64,000 nucleotides of DNA, taken from Tetrahymena elliotti 4EA (Eukaryota; Ciliophora; Oligohymenophorea; Hymenostomatida; Tetrahymenidae). The position numbers were made by a program, and so were the translations under genes. Every line of letters begins with the position of its first letter. Position 1 is the first letter of the stretch. Location: NCBI GenBank assembly GCA_000231825.2, contig JH720353.1, positions 305,993 to 369,992 of the forward strand, in the 5' to 3' direction. Shown here one piece after another: positions 47,712 through 58,485 of this stretch. Below the pieces are notes generated by a model, which was given only the letters and a program-made list of their open reading frames with translations, ran no database searches and was not told the origin of the DNA.

Positions 47712-49807
47712 TCAATTCCAACCATCAGAGAAGTTAGAAGTGGTAGACTTCTTGGTAGCAGTTTACTTGACTTCTTCAACCTTCTTCTTTTCTTATTCTT
47801 TCTTTTCCTACTATTTTATTTAATTCAAAATTTAGTATATTAACTTATTTCTAATTTTATTTTTCTTACAGCTTCCTTTTCCTTTTTGACTCTTTCAGCT
47901 TTCTTCTTGGCATCTTCAGCAACCTTCTTTTCCAAATTGTGGTCCTTGACGGTGTTCCAAGAATCTTCAGTCTTTTATTCTTCAGCCTTGGTTTCCTTTA
48001 ATTACAGTTTTATTTTAATGAAATGATTTCGTAAATAACTAGTTAATAATTTACAGTCTTAGTTTCAACAGTCTTCTTGCTGTTGGTGATTTAAGGCTTG
48101 TTGGCTTCACCGATAAATCTCTTATTTTCGAAAGCAGGCTTGGTTCCCTTAGCTTCGTTAGAGATCTTTCTAGTTCTGGGTTAGTGGTGTTGGGTTTCAG
48201 TAGTTTCTTCAGTGGGCTTTTCAGTGGTGGCGTTTTCAGTCTTTTCTTCAGTTTGATTTTCAGCATTTTCACCTTCTTCAGCTAATGAATAAAATAGATT
48301 TTTAATAAATTTAACCAATAAATAATTTTAATAAATTACTGGGCTTCTTGTTGAAGTTCTTTTTGGCCTTGCTCTTGTAGTACTTTTATGTTTCGTGCTT
48401 TTCAGTGTGACCGCTAGCACCCAATTGGTTCCAGCCATCGTTGGATTGGTGGTGAGCTTGTTCGTTAATTCTGATGAAGAATTTCTTATCTAAGATGGGC
48501 TAATTTAAGAAAAATATAAAATTAATATCATCTACTAAAATAATTAATTGATTAAGGATTAATAGGAGTTATTTTTGTTGATAATAAATATATCAGTTTT
48601 AATTTCAAATTGTTTGATATTCAATCAGAAAGATTTCTACAAATTTAATTTCAATTGATGGATTAAAGGAATATCTGATTATTAGTTGATTGATTAAAGA
48701 TATAAATTTAAGAAGTATCAAAATTTTTTAAGTTTTGATTAAAAAAAATAGATCAAAATATCAATTTTCTAAATCTATCTTCTATTTTTTCTTGGTAAAT
48801 CGATCTCTCACTTCAAAAGATTTGGAACTTAATTCCTACTATAAAATTATTTTTTAAGTTTTAAGAAGTATTTACTCTAATAGGAGACTTGATGAAGCTG
48901 ATAGCATCAGAGTGATTTCTGAAGTATAAGTTGAACATACCTTCCTTCTTGGCAACCTTGTCAATCTTCATGCTGAACTCCTTGTAAGTTTCCTTAACAT
49001 CCTTCCAGGTAGCTTCAGGGTTGAGCTTGTAAATGTTAAGAACGACAGTGTTGTGTTCAGAAGCCTTAATCTAATCGATAAGTTCCCATTCTATATAGAA
49101 TTAAAAATTTAGTTAATTGATAAATTTTTAAGAGAATATCAAAATTTTTAATATTTTTTATATTTACTAATACAAAAATTCTTTCAAATAGCGCAAAATC
49201 TATCTCAAAAATTCAAATTAAAGGGGGAGATAGTCATATTTAGTTTTAAATGCTCTTAGCTATTTGTTTAATGCTTATTTTATTTTTAATTCTTACTGGT
49301 GGGGAACTTTCTTTAGGCGGGAGCTTCTTTCTATTCTTCAGCATGTTCACCTTCTTGGGTAGTCTTTTGTTCTACCTTAACTTATTCTTCAGTAGGGGTT
49401 TTAGCTAAATTTTATAAATAATAATTAATAAGGTCCTTCATTCATTGATTTTTTATGAGTGGTTTAGTTATTTGTGTAAAATGATTTTTTTGATCTCAGA
49501 TTGAAAAATATTTTAAATTTAATCTATTTTTTTGAATGAAAATAATAAAGAGCTTCATATTTTGATTTTATTCTCAAAGAAATTTCTTTTTAAATGAATA
49601 TATTTTCATTGTTTGAATTAGCTATTGGAGATGGTCAATATTGTGACAATAGCCATCTAAATTATCAAATTGAAGGAAAATATGTAATAGCTTTTGCAGC
49701 AGCTCTATTCTTTTATTAAGCAACTTCACTAGGAAGTAAGCTTTGTCATTTTATAAATAAATCTCGTTTTAAAAATATAAATTTTGTCTACTTTCAACGT
49801 CAGCCAT
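47712..49807 (-). CDS. Highly expressed RRM-like, Lys/Glu-rich protein
   Basis: Starts Met-Ala-Asp-Val-Glu at 49807 and ends TTSNFSDGWN before TGA 47712-47714. After an acidic/Gln stretch (KTPTEEQVKVEQKTT) comes a unit that alternates strand and helix as in an RRM: NTVVLNIYKLNPEATWKDV, KEFSMKIDKVAKK, GMFNLYFRNHSDAISFIK. A second unit reads LDKKFFIRINEQAHHQ with a Trp-Asn-Gln-Leu-Gly loop and a Lys-rich end. Then come a Thr/Glu-rich linker, KPAFENKRFIGEANK, and a charged helix (AEDAKKKAERVKKEKEA). Codon use is strongly C/G-ended, comparable to ubiquitin-L40 and V-ATPase, so expression should be high. Five or six introns. An RNA- or ribosome-associated role is inference; I do not recognise a named family. 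Confidence 0.72.
49607..49745 (-). ncRNA. Candidate intronic H/ACA snoRNA
   Basis: Lies inside the first intron of the RRM-like gene, on its strand, as a GC-richer island in very AT-rich sequence. Read 5'->3' on the minus strand: a hairpin (AAGC..ACTTC / GAAGT..GCTT, nt 49743-49718), an H-box-like AGAATA (49711-49706), a second long-range stem (AGCTATT at 49692-49686 with AATAGCT at 49626-49620) enclosing AGATGG/CCATCT, then ACA at 49612-49610, three bases before the proposed end. Order and spacing fit an H/ACA RNA. Against it, the pocket of the second hairpin is lopsided and no target was assigned. Confidence 0.35.
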
Positions 49808-51073
49808 TTTAAATGAAGATATCTATTTCTTCTTAACTCTTCTTTTCTTTTTTCTTTTTAACTTTTTAATTTTGGTTAAATTATAATTTTCTTTAGTAAA
49901 ATCTAGCTTTGATATTTTATATAATTGGTGAACGTCTGATTTGCTATCAATTAATCAATGAATGATACACCTGCTTAATTCATTAAATTCACATCAATCG
50001 CACATTTATTAAGATAACAAAAAATAAATATAGACTACTTCCTTAACCAGATCACAAAAGAAAAACAGGTCCTTTGAATATGAAAATGAGCTCTCCATAA
50101 TTCCTAGTTGACACCTGTAATTTTTTGAAATCAGGGTTTTGGTCTTCAAAATTTTACAAGGAAAATTTAAATTTATCTAGTTTTTTTATAACTTTTATTC
50201 TAGAAACATAATTGTTTTTTATTAGGCATTTCTTGCACAAAATTGCAAAAGGAGTTTAATAAGTTATCATTTAATTAAAACATTTGGATATTTCTATCTA
50301 AACTAATTTTTATGTTGAATTTCTTTCAAACTAGATAATTAGATAATGAGAAGTAGAGTATAATAAATAATAGAAAATAGAAATAAATAAATAATGAAAA
50401 ATTTTAACATTCAAGTCAATCTTATTTAAAATCTATTGCTAAGAATAGAAATATCTATTTCTAGAAAATAAACACTTTTCTATATTAGTAGTTATTGTGT
50501 TTTATGAAAGATATTTTGTGAGTTGATAAATATTTTTTAATTTTTGATAACCAAAAAGTATCTTGACTTTTTGTTAATCATATCTCTTAATAAGATGTAA
50601 ACAATTTATCATATGAAATATTTAATTTAAGTATTATCTAAAACTAATAATTAAGAATAGATACATTTTTTAATTTCTAGAAAAAAATAAATTTATTTCT
50701 ATGTTTTGAATTTACTATAATTCTTGATCTTCAAAAAAGATACTCTATTAGTTAATTTAATTTAATTTTTGATAATCTGTAAGTATTTTGATCATTTATT
50801 GGGGTTATCTTAAATTATCCAGATTAAAATACTTCTTTTAAATATTATCTAATTTTTCTAAAGTAAAGATGAAATATTTATTTCCAGAAAATAAATTTAC
50901 TTCTGTATTTTGTAGCTATTATTTGGATTACATTAAATAAGATATATTTTCAGTTTTTAATATTTTAATTTTTGATAACCTAAGAACTAACTATCTTTTT
51001 TTTCAGATTTAAAATTGCTTATTTTTGTAATTAAAGATTTGAAAAAAATATTCAAGTTGCTATTGATAATACT
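49808..51073. other. Divergent intergenic region with tandem repeats
   Basis: Shared upstream region of the RRM-like gene (-) and PhoD-like gene (+). The right half is made of diverged repeats (listed separately). No coding sequence was recognised. Confidence 0.5.
50425..51000. repeat. Degenerate ~210-bp tandem repeat, three units
   Basis: Each unit has a stretch like AATAGA.A..TTTATTTC.AGAAAA(T)AAA, then a TTTGTAG/TTAT segment, and ends in TTAATTTTTGATAACC or a close variant. The end motif occurs near 50541, 50764 and 50969. The array abuts the PhoD-like gene's start by about 75 bp. Confidence 0.5.
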
Positions 51074-52595
51074 ATGAAGTATTTTTTTTTGATTGTTTTA
51101 GTTATTGCAAGCTTTTCACTAGCTTAAAACATAATCTAGTCCCATCACCCCAACAAATAAAAGATAGCATTTGGCTCATGCAATAAATTCTTTAGAAATC
51201 ATAAATCAGATATTTTTTATGATATCGCAAAGCAAAATCCTGATGTTTGGATTTGGTTAGGAGATGTTGCTTATCTTGATAACATGCCATTACCAGCCTT
51301 TTGGTAACCTGAATCAGATTTGTCTTAAATAAAAGCTAAATTAGATGCTACTAAATATGATCCTGGTAGATTGATTTTCATTTTTTAAAATAGATTTTTA
51401 AAACTCTTACATAAAAATTTAAAATAGCATATTAGGAAATGCTCAAAAAAGTGAATGCAGAAATAGGAGTTTGGGATGACCATGATTATGGCCATAATAA
51501 TTCTGGATTAACATTTAAGAATAAATAACATATTAGATAACTCTGGCTTGATTTCTTTAATGAGCCATAGAATAGTGAAAGAAGAATTAGAGATTCTGGT
51601 ATTTACTCTTCTTACTATCTTGGGCAATAAAAGAAAATAAAAATCATCTTGACTGATGTTAGATGGAACAGATAAAATAATGACGTTCTAGGTATTATTT
51701 ATTGTCAATTTAATTTGTTTTAATCTATTAATTATTTAAGGTGAAAAATAATGGAAATGGCTAGAATAGCAATTAATTGATCCTTAAGTAGAGTTATTCA
51801 TTCTTGGAACAGGATCATAGTTTCTTCCTGATGACAGATTTATTCCAGAAACTTGGGATATCCAAAGCAAAGAGAGATTTTACAAGATAGTCAATCAAAC
51901 TAAAGCTAGTGTAGTTTTTATTAGTGGAGATGTTCATTATGCTGAATTGATGGAACACCCTTGTTCTTACAATAGTAAAAAAGATATTTTGGAATAATTT
52001 ATTGCTAATTTGAATTTAAAAATAAATAGAAGTAGGATATAAGCTAGCAGAAATAACCTCTAGTGGATTATCTTTTCACTTTGATAGCATTTCTTATGGA
52101 GAATTCGAATCAGCTAACCATTTTGTTTTAACTACTCCAACATATAATGTAATTTATAAATAAAAATAATTTTACTAAGTAGGTATCATAATATAAATTT
52201 AGGAAGTAAAAGATAGATTCAATGGAAAGAACTATGGAATCGTTGAAGTAGAATGGGATGAAAAGAATATTGGATCAACAATTATTAAATTACAAGTTTA
52301 CACTATTGGCAAACTTGAAAAACCTGTATTAGAGAGAATCTACAAATTAGAAGAATTTAAATTCTCACCTGAAAAGCAATAAAGTTAAAAATCTTGTATT
52401 GTAGATGATGTCCCTGCTTATCAGAGATGGAAAACTTTTTTTATAAATAACCTAAAGAAATTACTTACTGAACCCAACTCCTAAGTACTTATTGGAGCTT
52501 CTATTAAAATATGCTTGCTGATATCCCTTTTGAGATTTTATTGGTATCTAATTTACATGGTTTTCTTCTACTAAATCAAAGAAAAAAATGACTGA
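51074..52595 (+). CDS. PhoD-like metallophosphatase with C-terminal membrane anchor
   Basis: A signal peptide (MKYFFLIVLVIASFSLAQ) opens the protein. PhoD-family metal and active-site motifs follow in order: IAFGSCNKF, PDVWIWLGDVAYLD, IGVWDDHDYGHNN, IILTDVRWNR, FILGTGSQFL and VVFISGDVHYAEL. PhoD enzymes are Ca/Fe-dependent phosphodiesterases/alkaline phosphatases. The C-terminus carries a hydrophobic helix (ICLLISLLRFYWYLIYMVFF) followed by charged IKEKND and TGA, so the enzyme is probably a type I membrane protein facing outside or into an acidic compartment. Introns lie at 51366-51427, near 51690-51740, 51997-52030 and 52150-52200. Such membrane-tethered PhoD proteins occur in other protists. 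The call is secure; substrate unknown. Confidence 0.9.
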
Positions 52596-53308
52596 TCTCA
52601 AAATAAAATTTTATTTGAGTTGTAATGAAACTTACTAATTTAGTTTATTAGCATAGTTTTATTTTGTTTGTCATTCGATGATAGTTCATAAATATTAAAT
52701 AAACATTTTTTATTAATCTAAAGTAGCATTTCAAAATAATAAAACAAATATATTTTTTTAAAAATCATTTTTTTTGAAATAAAGATGATAAAAAGTAGAT
52801 TTATTTCGCCTTCTTAATTTTATACAAAATTAATTAAAGAAATTGAGAAATTTTTATTAGTTTCACTAAAATGTTTTTTTTATTAAATTTAACTTGTTTA
52901 ATTTGTTTAATTTTTAATTGTAAATTTTAATTAAATTCCAAAAAGAAAGCTCACAAAATAAATATTATTCCAAAATAATAAAATTATTCCAACTTAGATC
53001 ATAAATGAAATAATATTATCTAATTAAAACTACTTAGAATGTAAATAAATTATTTATTTTAATGTTTTCTTGGAATCAATTTAATTCAAATTATTTATTA
53101 AAGATTTTTCTTTTAAAGAATTGATTGATATTTGAAATAATTTAAAATTCTGTAAATTTTCATTAAAAATTTGTCTTAGTTAATTTAATTCAAAACATTG
53201 AAAATATTTTTTTATAAAAATTAATTGAGATTTGATTGAATAAATTTTTTTAACAATTTGATTTAGTATGCAATTAGGATTATGTATTTAGTATGTTGAA
53301 ATAAAATA
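52596..53308. other. Convergent intergenic region
   Basis: AT-rich 3' flanks of the PhoD-like (+) and leucine-rich-repeat (-) genes. No supported gene. Confidence 0.5.
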
Positions 53309-55237
53309 TCATTTTTTTTTCTTTTTTGTTTTCTTCTTCTTCTTTAAATTAACAGGTGGGAATTGCATTCTTAAACCATCATCCTTAGGATCTGTGAATT
53401 TATTAATGTTTCTTACAATTAGGACATCTGGATTTTATTATTTAATTTCTTCAAGTTCGGCATCTCCAATACTTGGTGTGAAATTAATAAATATTCTTTA
53501 TATACTATGACAATATTTTATAAGGGTAACTAAAACCTCTTCAGATATATTCTCAAGATTATTTAGTTCAGCAAACTCTAAGTTTGGTGTAATTTAAAAT
53601 AATTTAGATAGCTATCCATTTGTTAAGCTTTTTAGCCCACCTAGCTTAATAGTTTTTAAAAACTAAAATGTAGGTGCTTTCTTAATACTTGAAGTACCTA
53701 TAATTTTAAAAAAATTATTTATTGTAATTGATTTATTTTTTCAATAAATATTACCATTTATCAATTAAGAAATACCACTATCTTCTATGCTCGTAGTGCC
53801 AGTTAGAATTAACTGCTCTAATAATCTACAATCACCAACTTTTTCCATAATATGTTTACTAGCTTCTTCCTGTATTTTTTAAAATATATTCTTATAATTT
53901 TCTGTATTTTTTATTTATTTGTACATTTGTCATAAAAGATAAATCTAAATGCTTAAGATAATCCATAGAATTAGAAACAATTGTTGATAGTTTATCTCCT
54001 GATAACTTTTGGCAGTCTTTTTTTTTACATAAAAAATAAGTAAAGAATTTCAATTAATTTAACTTACTTGAGAGAGAAATATGTTTGAATTTCTATCCTT
54101 TTTCTAAGAAATAATCTAATGTAGTATTTGTAATATTATAATCAAATGAAAAATTTATTTTTTATAATTAAGGTGCTTCTTTCAAAGGTTGTAATGAGAA
54201 ATCTTTTTTATTTATTTATTTATTTAAAAAAAAACCTATTAAAATTTTTATAATTTTTATTTTTGTTTACCTGTAACTGATTAATCATTATGTGCAGCAA
54301 AGAATTTTCTAATACTAGGTTTAGCATTCAAGAATTTCTTAATACCTTGCTCAGTGAGAACTGGGCAATTACTGATATCTATTGAATGAAGCCTTTATAA
54401 AATGTTCATATAAGAAATTTAGATTGATAGTTAAAATAGCTTACTTTGGACATGATATAGCTAATTCATATAATACTTCATCTACTAATTCAGTTCCGGA
54501 AAGATTTAATTCTTCTATGTTTGGTGCAAAATATCCAATTTTATTAACAAATTCATTTTTAATCCATGTATGATTTTATAAATTCAAGAATTTAAGATCA
54601 TTGTTAAGCACTTCCATCAAATTTTATTCTGTAAGAATTGAATTAGGTAGTTTCTATTATCATTCATTAAAAATATTTATAAACTTTAATATTTTTTAAA
54701 AAGAAATTCTTTATACCTTAAGGTGACGAACTTCTTCATTTTCATAGTTAGGTTCATATGTTATCTCTCCTATTTATCTTACATGTCTACTAAAGTTTTC
54801 GTCAACTTTTGATACAGGAATTTCACAGCTAAGAGGTAAGAAATTACTGTATTTGGGAAGGTCTTTATTTGTTTCTTCTATCTGTTTATAAAATTTAATG
54901 CATAAATAAACATTATTATCAATAGTTTATTTTATATCCATTTCAAATTTTAATTAAGCTAAAAGGATAATATTACAATTTTGCTACGAGCTTCTCTCTT
55001 TGCAGTAGTTAATGATAAAGCTGAGTTTTTGTAACCATCTGGAGGAACTCCAACTTTCTCTTCCAAAATTGGTTTTTGAATTTTTTATAAATTTTAAAAT
55101 GGCTTCTTAAGTACGAATTTCTATTCTGCATCTTGTCTCATTTTTAACTAATACATATAATCTAAATGTGTTGGATCTTCTTTTGGTTATGGCTTGGGCA
55201 TAAAAAGAGGATTTTTTAAAACTCTTGGGTAATTCAT
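53309..55237 (-). CDS. Leucine-rich-repeat protein with polylysine tail
   Basis: Starts MNYPRVLKNPLFMPKPQPKED at 55237. After a basic N-terminal part (PPDGYKNSALSLTTAKREARSK) come leucine-rich repeats of the cysteine-containing/AMN1 type: IEELNLSGTELVDEVLYELA, LTEQGIKKFLNAKPSIRKF, LLEQLILTGTTSIEDSGIS, SLTNGQLSKLFQITPNLEF and EEVLVTLIKYCHSIQRIF. The protein ends with two lysine clusters separated by Thr just before TGA 53309-53311. Five or six introns. LRRs of this type usually bind partner proteins (F-box-like adaptors, or dynein-regulatory-complex-like ciliary proteins). There is no F-box here, so the role is open. Confidence 0.78.
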
Positions 55238-57451
55238 TGTACACCATCCTATTATTAGGTTTCAGAATAATAAAAATCATTATTTTGCCATCATCTAATT
55301 TATTAAATTGATTTTATTGTCTTTGAAATTTGTAAAATTTCATCACCAAAACAACAATTATTTTTGAAACTATTATTTACCAACTAAAGATTTATGATTT
55401 CTAAAAGATGGAAATTGGTGATTTTCGATATTTTTATTTACAGTCTCTGTAATAGAGAACTGCTACTTATTTTAGTTCATTCAAACAAACTCCTTCAACA
55501 ATAATATTTCTCTTGCTTCAATATCCTTTTTTATAATTTCCCCTTTTTTACTTAATATATTCCTAAATTTTAGGTGAATAATAATCTTTGCCTTAAATAA
55601 ATAGTATTAATTAATGATTTCCAACGAAATTAATATGTTACAATTGATTATGCAATTAACTAAAATATATTTTCATTTAACTCAATTTTTCAAATTATAC
55701 TCATTTCAATCAGATAAGCAGAATTCAAATAATTTAAAGATTTTCCTAAAGCTTATTTATTCATTTACCACTAAATTTTATAATGTATGTAAAAAAATAT
55801 AAATTTTTTTAACAATCTTTTAATCACCATTGATTTTTTAATTTGAATTATTAGTTTCTAAAATAATATTTTTGATTCACCCAAAACTTATTTAATTCTA
55901 GAAAATATCAATAATAAATTATAAATGTACCCAACATAATTTTTTTAAAAATGTTTGAGAGGGTAAAATAATTATCTTTAACAATATTATTACTTTAAAA
56001 TTTAATTAATTTTTCATTCAAATTAAAAATAAACTTTAAATCAAAATCAAACATCTTGTTTACAAAAACAATAAATTAAGCAAATATTTTTCTAGATTTA
56101 TTTAATTTTAATAATTAAATTGTTTAAAAAAAATAAATTTAAATTAAAGATAAAAAAGAAAAAATTAATTGTAAGTTGATGTTAAAAAGATTCTTTTTTA
56201 TCTACTTAATTTTTTGAAATTATTTATCAGAAAGAAAACAAATTTTTTTTTTTGTTGTTTTTCAATAATTAAAATTGTTTGGTTTATAAAACAAAAGCTA
56301 ATTGCAATAATTTTTTCTTCTTTAGCCTGTTTCTTGTATGTCCGATGTTATTATTTAAGATTATGAAAAATTTAAAGATATAAATTAATTCTTTATCCTG
56401 CACTAAACTATGCTATTTTAACAATAGGTTATGTTGTACTCATACAAAGTAGATCTATAAATTTTTAAATCAATTTTTTGTATAGATTTATTTAAGTAAT
56501 TTTTGTTTTAAAAGTAAATGAACTTAGATGTGAAGGAATTGATAAATAAAAAATTATTAAATAGAACTGATGATGATATTCTTTTTTTAATAGTTAATTT
56601 GATTAAAGATCATTCTGGATTTGATTTTAGAAGTATAATTATAAGCAAAATTCTTCTTCAAATTTCAAGTCTCTAAAACATTAAATATTTAGATAGTATA
56701 TCATTTATACAAAACTTTTAAATATCTACTCAATCATCTAAATTCAAAGTTTTTTTCCTTTGTTTTGCAAAAAACCAAATTTAAAGGGTTGTAAGCTAAT
56801 ATAAAAATATAATTTATTTTTGAGAAATTAAATGAGTAATACCTAAAATTGTAGGAAAAAAAAAGTTAAGAAATATCATCATATTTGAAAAAAAGTATTT
56901 GTTTCTCAAAAGATTTCTTAAAATTAAAACTTAAATAATTTAATTTAAAATGAGAAACCAAAATCAAAATGTATCTAAAAATTTTTTGAAATATAATAAA
57001 TTAGATTTTGACTGTTTAATTTAAGTTTAATCACAAGCAACATTAACTAAAATTTTTGTTAACCTAAATTAAAAATAACCCAAAAAGATTTTTCAATTTT
57101 TTAATTTACCTAATCAGTAACAATCTTCAATTAATAAATTTTCTTGATGGTTATTAGCTAAAAAATATTCCTTAAAAGGTAATTAAAGATTACCTTTTTA
57201 AATTCTTATAAGATTTTTTTTTTTTGAAGTTTTAAATTTGGAAGCTAAAATTAAAAAATTAAAAATTCATTTAGTTTAAAAAAATAATAGCAGATTTTTT
57301 AAATTATTTAATCTTGAATAGTTTAGTAAGAAAAGAAAACCTAAAATAAGTTTAAAAAAAGATTAAAAAGATAAAATGAACTGAATTTGTTATGTTGATA
57401 AAAGTATATTATTTTTTATATATAAATTTTTATAGAAATTATTAAATTTTT
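55238..57451. other. Intergenic region, including part of a duplicated flank
   Basis: Upstream of the LRR gene and downstream of protease-like copy A. A 101-codon plus-strand frame (56518-56823, MNLDVKELINKKLL...) ends at TGA but shows no family match and ends next to the duplicated block; it could be chance, since TGA is the only stop. The 62-codon frame at 55614-55802 is likewise unsupported. From about 56840 the sequence matches 63225 onward. Confidence 0.45.
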
Positions 57452-57530
57452 TCATTAAGAATTTATTTTATTTTATTGTTTTTCAACAATCATTATTTTC
57501 TCGCTTGTAAAATCAAATCCTACGTAGTAT
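56840..57530. repeat. Duplicated 3' block of the protease-like genes, copy A
   Basis: Nearly the same sequence occurs at 63225-64000, in the same orientation relative to a protease-like gene, at an offset of about 6.48 kb. Both include ATCATATTTGAAAAAAAGT near the start, the 10-bp hairpin, and the last codons of the coding region. A more diverged version may flank copy B (59080-59950). Confidence 0.75.
57174..57198. other. Perfect 10-bp inverted repeat in the 3' flank
   Basis: AAAAGGTAAT / ATTACCTTTT around the 5-nt loop TAAAG, about 255 nt beyond the stop codon of protease-like copy A. The stem is identical in the second copy while the loop differs. It may serve RNA 3'-end formation or stability, or bind a dimeric protein; this is inference. 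Confidence 0.6.
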
Positions 57531-58485
57531 GCTTAGAGAGTAGCATAACCTATACTGACATTACTAGAGTAGAATGTTGGATAAAGAAGTAATTGATATT
57601 TTCCATTGCTTAACTTTCTTGAATAATGCTCAGGTTTAAGAGTGATAGTAAAGATAGATCCATCTTCAGCAGTTAAACCAAGACTAATATCTTTAAGATT
57701 TTAGATTGAATTAACATAAAGAGAGTAATTATCTTGAGCTGTGTAAGTATATTGAATACCTTATACCTNNNNNNNNNNNNNNNNNNNNNNNNNNNNNNNN
57801 NNNNNNNNNNNNNNNNNNNNNNNNNNNNNNNNNNNNNNNNNNNNNNNNNNNNNNNNNNNNNNNNNNNNNNNNNNNNNNNNNNNNNNNNNNNNNNNNNNNN
57901 NNNNNNNNNNNNNNNNNNNNNNNNNNNNNNNNNNNNNNNNNNNNNNNNNNNNNNNNNNNNNNNNNNNNNNNNNNNNNNNNNNNNNNNNNNNNNNNNNNNN
58001 NNNNNNNNNNNNNNNNNNNNNNNNNNNNNNNNNNNNNNNNNNNNNTTTTCATCAATTAATCCTTATTTAAAGAGTTAGTCAATAATATTATCATTTTTTG
58101 TTTGTTCTTTAATAAAACAAAGATCACTTTAAGCAGAGGCATTATCATTATCAAGAATAGTGTAATTAAGATTAGCTTAAATACGAGAATTACCCAATAT
58201 GAAATTAGAACTGAATTCTTAACCATACTCATAAAAAGGACTTTTTCCTAAATCATCAGCTCCGCATTCATAGGCATCGCTCTTGGTTTAGAAAACAGTA
58301 TTGGAGCAGTAACTCAAGGAGGGTGTAAATTAGACTTAGCATCCAGATTTTTCATCAATAGGAATATAAGTCTAATCTGTAGGATAAATCCTTAAAGGAA
58401 GACTAACACTGGAGATACAAGAAACTCCACTCAATAAGGTAAAAGATGCAAAAATAATTGCAATTAAAAATTTTCTGGCTATCAT
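57452..58485 (-). CDS. Secreted pepsin-like (A1 fold) protein, copy A, interrupted by a gap
   Basis: A signal peptide (MIARKFLIAIIFASFTLLSG) starts at 58485. The visible N-terminal half reads VSCISSVSLPLRIYPTDQ and ends DNIIDQLFKQGLIDE, which is the A1-protease pattern n-I-[VI]-D-x-L-x-x-Q-G-L-I-[DS]. The C-terminal half after the gap has LTAEDGSIFTITLKPEHYS, then SIGYATLQAYYVGFDFTSE, the counterpart of the pepsin end (ILG..FL..YY.VFD). No Asp-Thr-Gly-Ser motif is visible, though the second would fall inside the unsequenced gap at 57769-58045. The frame does not match across the gap (1,034 nt in total), so the N-run length is probably an estimate. Single exon in the visible parts. Confidence 0.6.
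57769..58045. other. Assembly gap (277 N)
   Basis: A run of unknown bases inside protease-like copy A. Gaps often fall in repeated sequence, and this gene belongs to a local tandem family, so misassembly or collapse is possible here. Confidence 1.

Noticed and set aside
49621..49658. A stand-alone pseudoknot (GCTATTG/CAATAGC with AGATGG/CCATCT)
   Set aside because: The two stems share a base and the same bases are used more economically in the H/ACA-like model; kept only as part of that candidate.
56518..56823. A 101-codon plus-strand frame ending in TGA
   Set aside because: With TGA as the only stop and ~80% A+T, frames of about 100 codons arise by chance. No motif, signal peptide or codon bias supports it, though it cannot be excluded.
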